Origin: Anseongella ginsenosidimutans
GTDB taxonomy: Bacteria > Bacteroidota > Bacteroidia > Sphingobacteriales > Sphingobacteriaceae
Assembly: GCF_008033235.1 (NCBI RefSeq)
Contig: NZ_CP042432.1
Span: 124,001 to 188,000, forward strand
Direction of reading: 5' to 3'
Length of the DNA: 64,000 nt
Position numbers and translations under genes: made by a program. Positions 57,174 through 64,000 of this stretch are shown here, piece after piece (position 1 is the first letter of the stretch; each line of letters starts with the position of its first letter). Below the pieces are notes generated by a model. The model was not told the DNA's origin. It searched no databases and saw only the letters and a list, made by a program, of their open reading frames with translations.

Positions 57174-58223
57174 GTGGAAACCTTGCGGGAAAAGAAAGAT
57201 ATACGTGTGCTGAGCCTGGAGCGGCTGAAAGAAGTGTTTGCGGAAATGGACGAGCCTGCTTACAGGGCCGTGCAGGTTTACGAGTGGCTGTGGAAAAAGC
57301 CGGTTTTCACTTTTGAGGCCATGAGCAACCTTCCGAAATCGCTTCGCCAGCGGCTGGAAGAAAGTTATGCCATCCGCGCCGTAAAGATCAACACTTCGCA
57401 GAAAAGCACTGATGGTACGGTAAAAAGCTCCTTCCGCCTGCATGACGGGAACCTTATTGAAGGCGTGCTGATCCCTGCCGAAGAACGGATGACCGCCTGT
57501 GTTTCTTCCCAGGTTGGCTGCAGCCTTACCTGTAAATTCTGTGCTACAGGATATATGGAGCGAAAAAGGAACCTGGATGCCGCCGAGATCTATGACCAGG
57601 TGGTGCTAATAGACCGGCAGGCGCGGGAAACCTATGGCTTACCGCTCAGCAATATCGTGTATATGGGCATGGGCGAACCCCTGCTGAATTATAAAAATGT
57701 AATGGCTTCGGTAGATCGCCTTACGTCGCCGGACGGCCTGGGCCTCTCCTATAAAAGGATCACTGTGTCTACGGCCGGCATTGCCAAAATGATCCGGCGG
57801 CTGGGCGACGACGGGGCTAAATTCAACCTTGCGCTTTCCCTTCACGCTGCCAACGACCGGAAGCGCAATGAAATAATGCCCATTAATGAGCAAAATTCCC
57901 TGGAAGCCCTTCGCGACGCCCTGAAATATTATTTCGCGGCAACGAGGAATCCTGTTACCTATGAATATATTGTGTTTAATAACTTTAACGATGAGCTGGC
58001 GGATGCGAAGGAGCTGGCCTTCTTTTGCAAACATATTCCCTGCAAGGTAAATATCATCGAATACAATCCTATTGAGTTCGCCGATTTTAAAAATACCGGC
58101 GAAGATAAGCTGGACGCATTTGCCGCCTACCTGCGGAAACAAGGAGTGAACGTGAACATCCGCCGGAGCCGGGGAAAAGATATTGACGCTGCCTGCGGCC
58201 AGCTTGCCGTGAAAGAGAAATAA
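57174..58223 (+). CDS. rlmN: 23S rRNA (adenine-2503-C2)-methyltransferase RlmN
   Basis: A 349-residue radical SAM enzyme. The cluster cysteines are C116, C120 and C123 (GCSLTCKFCATG), with a YMGMGEPLLNY block and a C-terminal mechanistic cysteine in DAACGQL. It methylates A2503 of 23S rRNA and A37 of some tRNAs. The GTG at 57174 is chosen because the promoter box lies four bases upstream; an ATG-like frame from 57138 would run through the promoter and the other gene's start. Confidence 0.94.
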   Translation: METLREKKDIRVLSLERLKEVFAEMDEPAYRAVQVYEWLWKKPVFTFEAMSNLPKSLRQRLEESYAIRAVKINTSQKSTDGTVKSSFRLHDGNLIEGVLIPAEERMTACVSSQVGCSLTCKFCATGYMERKRNLDAAEIYDQVVLIDRQARETYGLPLSNIVYMGMGEPLLNYKNVMASVDRLTSPDGLGLSYKRITVSTAGIAKMIRRLGDDGAKFNLALSLHAANDRKRNEIMPINEQNSLEALRDALKYYFAATRNPVTYEYIVFNNFNDELADAKELAFFCKHIPCKVNIIEYNPIEFADFKNTGEDKLDAFAAYLRKQGVNVNIRRSRGKDIDAACGQLAVKEK

Positions 58224-58295
58224 GAGATTATTATTATCTTGGCCGCCTGTTAAGTTGACACAGCAGTTAGCGATAAAAAAATAAATTCTTTTTAA

Positions 58296-59261
58296 ATGAA
58301 CCACGTTCTGGTTACAGGCGGCGCAGGTTTTATCGGCAGCTCTCTTTGCGAACATTTACTGAAGGATCCGGGTGTAAAAGTCACCTGCATCGATAATTTT
58401 GATCCATTCTACCCGGAAAGCTTTAAAAGGAGGAATCTGTCGGAACTCGAAAAGAATCCGCGGTTTAAGCTTGTGGAACAGGACATATCCGAACTGGGCG
58501 ACCTCGAAGTATGGCTGCCTGATGACTACGATGCTATTGTTCACCTGGCCGCCAAGGCAGGTGTGCGCCCCAGCATCCAGCAACCAGCGCAATACCAGCA
58601 GGTAAACGTTATCGGGACGCAGAATTTGCTCGACTTTGCACGTATCCGCGGCATTAAACAATTTGTATTCGGCTCTTCCAGCAGCGTTTACGGCATCAAC
58701 CCGAACGTTCCCTGGCGGGAAGAGGAAAAACTAATGCCCATCAGCCCCTATGCTTCCACCAAATTATCGGGGGAAATGATCGGGCACACGTATATGCATT
58801 TATACGGCATCCGCTTTATCGCTTTGCGCTTTTTCACCGTCTACGGACCCCGGCAACGGCCCGATCTGGCTATACATAAGTTTACCCGGGATATTTTCCA
58901 GGGCGATCCCATCACGGTTTATGGCGACGGGAGTAGCAGCCGCGATTATACTTACGTGGACGATATTGTGCAGGGAATACTGGCGGCGGTCAGGTATGAC
59001 CAGTCTTCTTTCGAGATCATTAACCTGGGCAATCACCAGGGGGTGCGGCTTAGTGAGATGATCGAAACGATCGAAAAGATAAGCGGCCGGAAGGCGACCA
59101 TTGACCGGCGCCCCGAACAACCGGGCGATGTACCACAGACGTACGCCGATATTTCAAAAGCCGGCAAATTGTTGAATTACCATCCTAAGACAAATTTCGA
59201 GCAAGGTATCCGCCGGTTTACCGCATGGTTCGAAGAGAACCAGGATTGGCTGCTTCTTTAG
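58296..59261 (+). CDS. NAD-dependent sugar epimerase/dehydratase
   Basis: A 321-residue extended SDR with TGGAGFIGSSLCEHL at the N-terminus, the catalytic PYASTKLSGE (YxxxK) and the RFFTVYGPRQRPD block typical of UDP-sugar 4-epimerases or UDP-glucuronate epimerases. It supplies an activated sugar, in keeping with the glycan genes downstream. Exact substrate unknown. Confidence 0.9.
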   Translation: MNHVLVTGGAGFIGSSLCEHLLKDPGVKVTCIDNFDPFYPESFKRRNLSELEKNPRFKLVEQDISELGDLEVWLPDDYDAIVHLAAKAGVRPSIQQPAQYQQVNVIGTQNLLDFARIRGIKQFVFGSSSSVYGINPNVPWREEEKLMPISPYASTKLSGEMIGHTYMHLYGIRFIALRFFTVYGPRQRPDLAIHKFTRDIFQGDPITVYGDGSSSRDYTYVDDIVQGILAAVRYDQSSFEIINLGNHQGVRLSEMIETIEKISGRKATIDRRPEQPGDVPQTYADISKAGKLLNYHPKTNFEQGIRRFTAWFEENQDWLLL

Positions 59262-59279
59262 CGCTGGCCTGCACCGCAA

Positions 59280-59395
59280 CCGGCACAAAATCTACCGCCG
59301 GACCCAAGCTTACCACCCGGCGCAAACCTACTGCCGGGCCCAAACTTACCACCGGCGCAAAATCTACCGCCGGGCTCAAACTTACCGCCCGGCAA
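59280..59395. repeat. 36-bp tandem repeat, three copies, between convergent genes
   Basis: Three imperfect units of about 36 bp (starting near 59280, 59318 and 59353) with the pattern CGGCGCAAAATCTACCGCC followed by GGGCYCAAACTTACC. The patch sits just after the epimerase stop and before the convergent UPF0104 gene. In one frame it reads as repeated TAGPKLTT-like peptides, but no start or homologue supports a gene. Confidence 0.75.
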
Positions 59396-59430
59396 ATAGC
59401 CCGGTACTCCGCCGCACGCCGTCTCCGGCC

Positions 59431-60300
59431 TTATTTCCTGAGCAGTTGTTGCGTATTAAAACTGAAATAGATGCCGCAAAGGGATGTCAAGGCGGTAATG
59501 CCAAAAAAGAGGAGGCTAATGGCTACCGCCTGGTGAGCATCCAGCCCGAAATATCTAGCACCAAAGAGAAATACCACCTCCCTTGCCCCCACGCCTCCGA
59601 TAGTGACCGGCAATACCGCGGCAACCGAAGAAATAAAAAATATTAACAGGTAAGCCTGGTATTCTTCGCGGATTCCCAGCGAAAGCATGATCAGCAGCAC
59701 GCAAAATGTCTGGGCCAGCTGCACGGCCAGCGAATACCAGTTGGACACGGCCAAATTCGCCCGAAAAATTGGGAAAAACCGCCGGATCATGAATTTATAG
59801 ACCAGGAAAACCAGCAACGCTCCGGCAATAGCCGCCGCTTTGACCCCGAATGGAGCGTCAACAAAAAGCAGCAGCAAAAAGCAGAGGGAACAAATCGCCG
59901 CCAGTCCGCTTAACCTGTCGAGCAGAACCGCCTGGAAAAGCTTTTTCCCCGGTACCTCGTAATGTTTATTCAGCAGGTAGATCTTGTATCCGTCGCCCCC
60001 GATCCCTCCCGGCAGGAACAGGTTATAGTACATGCCTAAGGCGTACAAACGCAGGTTGATCTTTTCCTCCAGGACCAGGCCCGTGCAGCGGAAATACGTG
60101 TTCAGCCGTAGTGAAGAAAGCGCTTTTGAGAATATAAAGAAGACTGCCGCCAGCAGCAGCCATAAGGGATGGGCCGTTCTTAATTGGGCCAGCAGGGACT
60201 GAAAGTCGATTTTCGCAAACACAAACCACAGGGCCGCGGCGGTCAGCAAAAGTTTAGCCGCCGTGAACAAGGTTTTGCGTAAGCGGGGCGCTATCTGCAT
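59431..60300 (-). CDS. UPF0104/lysylphosphatidylglycerol-synthase-like membrane protein
   Basis: A 289-residue protein with six to eight hydrophobic helices (LLLTAAALWFVFAKIDFQSL, AVLLDRLSGLAAICSLCFLLLL) and the conserved YYNLFLPGGIGGDGYKIYLL and PVTIGGVGAREVVFLFGARYFG blocks. The MprF-type flippase fold is known for lipid handling; this one lacks the soluble synthase domain. It is adjacent to the GT2 gene (4-bp gap), so a lipid-sugar role is plausible. Confidence 0.85.
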   Translation of the reverse strand: MQIAPRLRKTLFTAAKLLLTAAALWFVFAKIDFQSLLAQLRTAHPLWLLLAAVFFIFSKALSSLRLNTYFRCTGLVLEEKINLRLYALGMYYNLFLPGGIGGDGYKIYLLNKHYEVPGKKLFQAVLLDRLSGLAAICSLCFLLLLFVDAPFGVKAAAIAGALLVFLVYKFMIRRFFPIFRANLAVSNWYSLAVQLAQTFCVLLIMLSLGIREEYQAYLLIFFISSVAAVLPVTIGGVGAREVVFLFGARYFGLDAHQAVAISLLFFGITALTSLCGIYFSFNTQQLLRK

Positions 60301-60304
60301 AGGA

Positions 60305-61237
60305 TCAGCCCCCTTCGTAGACCCGGCGGATCCGGTACGTCTTTTTCCCCTGCGATTCGTAATACGTCCTGACAGTCACCTCCGCGATAAGGCCGATCGT
60401 GATGAACTGGATCCCTCCCAGCAGCAGAAGGACTCCTAAAATAAGGATGGGCTTTCCCCATATATCGTGGCCCATGATCTTCAGCACAAGCAGGTAAATA
60501 TTGATCAGCGCGCCAACGGTGAAAGCGGCAAGGCCTATGGGGCCGAAAAGGTGCATGGGCTTCTGCATGTACTTCTGAAAAAAAAGCATCAGCATGAGAT
60601 CGGCGCTTACCTTAAAGGTCCTGTTGATCCCGTATTTGGAACGCCCGAACCTGCGGGGATGATGCTTTACGTCCACCTGTACGATGCGGGCTCCCTGCAG
60701 CTGGGCCAGCACCGGGATAAAACGGTGCAATTCCCCGTAGAGGCCCAGTTCCGAAGCAATTTCGCGCCGGAAAACCTTTAGCGTGCAGCCGTAATCCCTG
60801 ATGTGTACATCGGTAAGGTTCCGGATAATAAAATTGGCCGCCTTACTGGGCAATTTTCGCATGACCATGCCATCCTGCCGGTTGGCCCGGTTCCCAGCCA
60901 CTACGTCACAATCTTCCTCCAGCATTTTCCGGAGCATCATGGGAATATCCGAAGGATCGTTCTGCAGATCCCCGTCCATCGTGGCGATAAATTCACCCCG
61001 CGCATGATCGATACCCGCGGTCATGGCCGTGCTTTGCCCGTAGTTCTTACGCAGTTCCAGCAGCGTGATCCTGGCATTGGCTTCTTCGCGGATTACCTGC
61101 CGCGTCCGGTCTGTAGAACCGTCGTCGACAAAGATCACTTCATAATCGATATCCTGAAGAGCCTGGCGGATAGCCGCCACCAGCGGACGGATATTTTCCT
61201 CTTCATTCATAACGGTGATGACAACAGATAAAGTCAT
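60305..61237 (-). CDS. Glycosyltransferase family 2, polyprenyl-phosphate sugar transferase
   Basis: A 310-residue enzyme with the GT-A fold (VVITVMNEEENIRPLV, FVDDGSTDRTRQVI, ATMDGDLQNDPSDIP) and two C-terminal transmembrane helices (PIGLAAFTVGALINIYLLVL; LILGVLLLLGGIQFITIGL). This layout matches DPM/ArnC/GtrB transferases that put a sugar on a polyprenyl phosphate. The stop of the upstream GT39 gene overlaps its start, so the two are translated together. Confidence 0.92.
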   Translation of the reverse strand: MTLSVVITVMNEEENIRPLVAAIRQALQDIDYEVIFVDDGSTDRTRQVIREEANARITLLELRKNYGQSTAMTAGIDHARGEFIATMDGDLQNDPSDIPMMLRKMLEEDCDVVAGNRANRQDGMVMRKLPSKAANFIIRNLTDVHIRDYGCTLKVFRREIASELGLYGELHRFIPVLAQLQGARIVQVDVKHHPRRFGRSKYGINRTFKVSADLMLMLFFQKYMQKPMHLFGPIGLAAFTVGALINIYLLVLKIMGHDIWGKPILILGVLLLLGGIQFITIGLIAEVTVRTYYESQGKKTYRIRRVYEGG

Positions 61238-62859
61238 AGCTCGCTGCCTGTTTTTACCGGATAAAATTTAACCAGGACGTAACGGATCCCGTTGTATTCA
61301 AAGCCGCGAAGCTCCTCATGGGGCAGGCCGGCTACTCTTTCCCCCGTTGAAAAATACAAAGCATCGTAGTCCGTAACATGATCGGTAAGTGCTACCGTTT
61401 CTCCCCTTTCCCGTTCCAGGTAATAAAGGGAACGGTGGACCTCCACGCTGGAAGTGCCGGGCTGATAATAAAAATAGAGATCATTCCCTTTGCTTTCCCT
61501 GCCAATTTCCTGCAGGGCTTCCATTTGCTCCTTCAAGCCATTCCCGGCAAACCGTTCCGGCAAGCTAAACCAGCTGAATCCTAACCGGAATACAGCAAGT
61601 ACGCAGGCAAACACCAGGATCCGCTGCGCGGGAAGCCGGATCACCAGGAAAGACAGCAGGAGCAAAAGCAGGAACAGAACAGTTGCCTTCAGATAGATCC
61701 AGGGTATCACCGCCGTTCCAAGGTCCGCAAAGGGCAGATAAAGCGTGCCCAGGCAAAGAGCCAGGGTTACCAGGATGAACAGGCCGTCAAACAGTTTTCT
61801 CCAAAAATGGGCCTCCCGGGCAAATCGCACGAAACCATAAGCGATCAGCGTGAAAATACAGGGATAGAGCATGAAAATATACTTCGGCATCGTGGCCGGC
61901 GAAAGCCAGTAAACCACGATGTTCCCCAGCAGTATCAGCAGGTTGAACTTTAAGAATGGATTGGCCATTACTTCCCGCAGAAAGCCTTTCCTGAAACAGA
62001 AAACCACCAGCAGCCCCCAGGGCGCCATGTGCAGCAGGCTTTCGAACGGAAAACGCAGGAAGAAAGAAATACTGTTCCAAACGCTTTTCTCCACTACCGT
62101 ACGCTGAATAGACTGATCCCAGAGCGTAGCCACATAGCCGTCCAGGGAATTGGACCGGGAATATACCCAGAAATAGCCCGTAAGCAGCGCGGCCAGGAAC
62201 AGGAAGCCGGTAATATGCTGTATGCTGAACAAACGCCTGAATTCCTTTTTGTACGTATAAAATACCAGGAGGGTAATGCCCTGGAAGAGAAAGGAAGGCA
62301 GCCCTTTCATCATAAATCCGAGGAAAGTAATGAAATAAGTAAGGAAAAAAAGCAGCCAATATTTCTTTTTTTCATCGAAATAAATAACCGCCATAAAGCC
62401 CAGCCAGGTAAGCCAGGAATAAAGCACGTCAATATGCCCGAACAGCGAATCGTAGGTAAGCAGCCTGCCGTTGGTCATCCAGAAAATGGCGGCCAGCGCG
62501 GCGATCTCCCGGCCCAGGTAACGTTTACTGAACAAATAAATGCTTGCGCCAAACAAGAACAGGGGGATCATGGCCGGCAGCCTTGTCACGAATTCCGAAA
62601 AATTGCCGCCAAGATGATAAGCGGCGGCCAGCACCCAATTGTAAAGCGGCGGCTTATTATAGTAATACGCTCCGCCCAGTGTGGACACAAGGTAGTCGCC
62701 GGAAAAGATCATTTCCATGGACACCACCGCCCGCGTAGGCTCGTCCGAATGAAGGGGCAGCAAGCCCAGGTTAATAAAATAAGCGGGTATCAGCAGAGCC
62801 ACACAGCAGGCGGCCAGCAATAAAGGGTTTTTCTGCAGATAGCCGGCCAGTTTATTCAT
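61234..62859 (-). CDS. Glycosyltransferase family 39 (ArnT/PMT-like) membrane protein
   Basis: A 541-residue polytopic protein with a first-loop acidic motif (LHSDEPTRAVVSMEM), about a dozen helices and a small C-terminal soluble domain (YYQPGTSSVEVHRSLYYLERERGE). It should transfer sugar from the polyprenyl phosphate made by its GT2 partner to a lipid or protein outside the inner membrane. Its ATG shares a base with the stop of the glycyl-tRNA synthetase gene. Confidence 0.9.
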   Translation of the reverse strand: MNKLAGYLQKNPLLLAACCVALLIPAYFINLGLLPLHSDEPTRAVVSMEMIFSGDYLVSTLGGAYYYNKPPLYNWVLAAAYHLGGNFSEFVTRLPAMIPLFLFGASIYLFSKRYLGREIAALAAIFWMTNGRLLTYDSLFGHIDVLYSWLTWLGFMAVIYFDEKKKYWLLFFLTYFITFLGFMMKGLPSFLFQGITLLVFYTYKKEFRRLFSIQHITGFLFLAALLTGYFWVYSRSNSLDGYVATLWDQSIQRTVVEKSVWNSISFFLRFPFESLLHMAPWGLLVVFCFRKGFLREVMANPFLKFNLLILLGNIVVYWLSPATMPKYIFMLYPCIFTLIAYGFVRFAREAHFWRKLFDGLFILVTLALCLGTLYLPFADLGTAVIPWIYLKATVLFLLLLLLSFLVIRLPAQRILVFACVLAVFRLGFSWFSLPERFAGNGLKEQMEALQEIGRESKGNDLYFYYQPGTSSVEVHRSLYYLERERGETVALTDHVTDYDALYFSTGERVAGLPHEELRGFEYNGIRYVLVKFYPVKTGSEL

Positions 62860-64000
62860 TACTGCAATAGTGTTTTCCAGCTTACCAGCCTGCCGATGAT
62901 ATCATGAAGCTGCTGAACGGGTACGCGTTCCTGCTCCATGCTGTCCCGGTGCCGGATCGTTACCGTATCGTTCTCCAGCGATTCATAGTCCACCGTTATG
63001 CAGAAAGGGGTGCCAATGGCATCCTGGCGACGGTAGCGTTTCCCGATGGAATCTTTTTCATCGTACTGCATATTGAAATCCAGCTTAAGGCTATCCATGA
63101 TGGCACGTGCCTTGTCGGGCAGGCCGTCTTTGCGTGTTAGCGGAAGCACGGTGGCCTTGACCGGGGCCAGGGCGGGATGGAATTTCAACACTACCCTGGA
63201 ATCGTTCTCCAGCTGCTCTTCCGTATAGGCATTGCAGAATACCGATAAGAACATGCGGTCAAGGCCAATCGATGTTTCTATCACGTAAGGCACGTAGTTC
63301 TTATTCAGTTCGGGATCAAAATACTGCATTTTCTTCCCGGAGAATTCCTGGTGCTGGCTTAAATCGAAGTCGGTACGGGAATGGATCCCCTCCACTTCCT
63401 TGAACCCGAAGGGAAATTCGTATTCAATATCCACCGCGGCATTGGCATAATGGGCCAGCTTGGCATGATCGTGGTACCTGTACCGGGCCTGGTCCGGGCC
63501 GAGCGCCAGGTGCCACTTCAGGCGGGCTTCTTTCCAATGGGCATACCATTCCAGTTCGGTGCCGGGACGAACAAAAAACTGCATTTCCATTTGTTCGAAT
63601 TCCCGCATGCGCATAATGAACTGCCGGGCGATCACTTCGTTCCGGAAGGCTTTGCCTATCTGGGCGATCCCGAAAGGGATCTTCATGCGGCCCGTCTTCT
63701 GCACGTTCAGGAAATTCACGAAGATACCCTGGGCCGTTTCGGGCCGCAGGTAAACCACATCATTTTCGCCGGCCGTAGCGCCCATGCGCGTGGAGAACAT
63801 CAGGTTGAACTGCCGGACGTCCGTCCAGTTACGCGTCCCGGAGACGGGACAGGCAATCTCATGTTCCTCGATCAGCTGCTTAAGCCCGGAAAGGTTGTCG
63901 GCTTTCAGAAAGCCTTCCATCTGCTCCCGGAGCTGCGCGGCTTTTTCGGTCTTGCCTTCTTTTTCGTATTTGGCAATCCGGTCTTCCAGCAGGTTATCAG
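62859..64000 (-). CDS. glyQS: Glycine-tRNA ligase, 5' end outside window
   Basis: At least 380 residues of a class II synthetase. The frame stays open to the right edge of the window (LLEDRIAKYEKEGK region). Motif 2 is visible as GIAQIGKAFRNEV, followed by FIMRMREFEQMEMQFFV, and motif 3 as the C-terminal region IGLDRMFLSV. The single-chain (homodimeric) bacterial/eukaryotic form is meant, not the alpha2-beta2 E. coli type. It charges tRNA(Gly). Confidence 0.95.
   Translation of the reverse strand, partial: DNLLEDRIAKYEKEGKTEKAAQLREQMEGFLKADNLSGLKQLIEEHEIACPVSGTRNWTDVRQFNLMFSTRMGATAGENDVVYLRPETAQGIFVNFLNVQKTGRMKIPFGIAQIGKAFRNEVIARQFIMRMREFEQMEMQFFVRPGTELEWYAHWKEARLKWHLALGPDQARYRYHDHAKLAHYANAAVDIEYEFPFGFKEVEGIHSRTDFDLSQHQEFSGKKMQYFDPELNKNYVPYVIETSIGLDRMFLSVFCNAYTEEQLENDSRVVLKFHPALAPVKATVLPLTRKDGLPDKARAIMDSLKLDFNMQYDEKDSIGKRYRRQDAIGTPFCITVDYESLENDTVTIRHRDSMEQERVPVQQLHDIIGRLVSWKTLLQ

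Noticed and set aside
59225-59470. Short plus-strand frame with TAGPKLTT repeats
   Set aside because: It starts inside the epimerase gene and its peptide simply reflects the 36-bp DNA repeat.
1-64000. tRNA, rRNA, insertion sequences, phage
   Set aside because: None could be recognised by reading; the S24 regulator alone is not evidence of a prophage.

Overview
The window is chromosomal DNA of a Bacteroidota species, most like the Sphingobacteriales or Chitinophagales; genus not determined. The evidence is type IX secretion/gliding genes (porT, sprA, a protein with a type A sorting domain), a FecI/FecR/TonB-receptor cassette, a DUF4988-type lipoprotein, Bacteroidota -7 promoter boxes (TAnnTTTG) with few Shine-Dalgarno sites, and dense mostly co-oriented operons. 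No rRNA, tRNA, CRISPR array, transposase or prophage was seen.

Region by region. 0-6.6 kb (minus): SDR oxidoreductase (cut by the edge), porT, menG/ubiE, then a plus-strand GyrI-like gene, a repeat patch, a phosphoesterase, an N-terminally truncated ABC permease and an M49 peptidase. 6.7-12.3 kb (plus): engB, a UbiA prenyltransferase and an M3 oligopeptidase joined by ATGA overlaps, then an amino acid permease. 12.5-14.4 kb: kup, with a frameshift. 14.6-20.1 kb: a T9SS cargo protein abutting an ECF sigma factor, FecR, a TonB receptor (frameshifted) and a GIN-domain lipoprotein. 20-29.3 kb: FAH-family enzyme, M23 peptidase, Bcp, PhyH-like oxygenase, AraC regulator, split transketolase, a second ECF sigma operon and an HD hydrolase. 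29.3-35.8 kb: a tiny lipoprotein, VanZ, gcvH, a C11 peptidase, a large collagen-like lipoprotein and an S24 repressor-like regulator. 35.9-46.3 kb: sprA, ruvA (both frameshifted), a repeat-filled spacer and maeB. 46.4-55.8 kb: MltD-like transglycosylase, gatA, two tatA genes, EnvC-like protein, DUF4292 lipoprotein, TPR protein, dut, a flippase and acylphosphatase. 55.8-64 kb: amidohydrolase and rlmN from a symmetric divergent promoter, an epimerase, a membrane-glycan cluster (UPF0104, GT2, GT39) and the 3' part of glycyl-tRNA synthetase.

Two themes link the genes. One is cell-surface biology: PorT and SprA belong to the type IX export machinery, the T9SS-CTD protein is a likely client, and MltD, EnvC, M23, lipoprotein and glycosyltransferase genes shape the envelope. 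The other is signal-responsive transcription, with two ECF sigma modules, an AraC and an S24 regulator.

The strongest anomaly is that four genes (kup, the TonB receptor, sprA, ruvA) are each broken by the apparent loss of one G in a coding-strand G run of 4-6. Adding one G restores a full-length protein of normal family size in every case. A systematic sequence error is the likeliest reason; real slippage or phase variation is possible. Other notable points are the palindromic divergent promoter, several start codons 3-7 nt from a -7 box, unusual intergenic repeats and one gene too small for usual gene calling.
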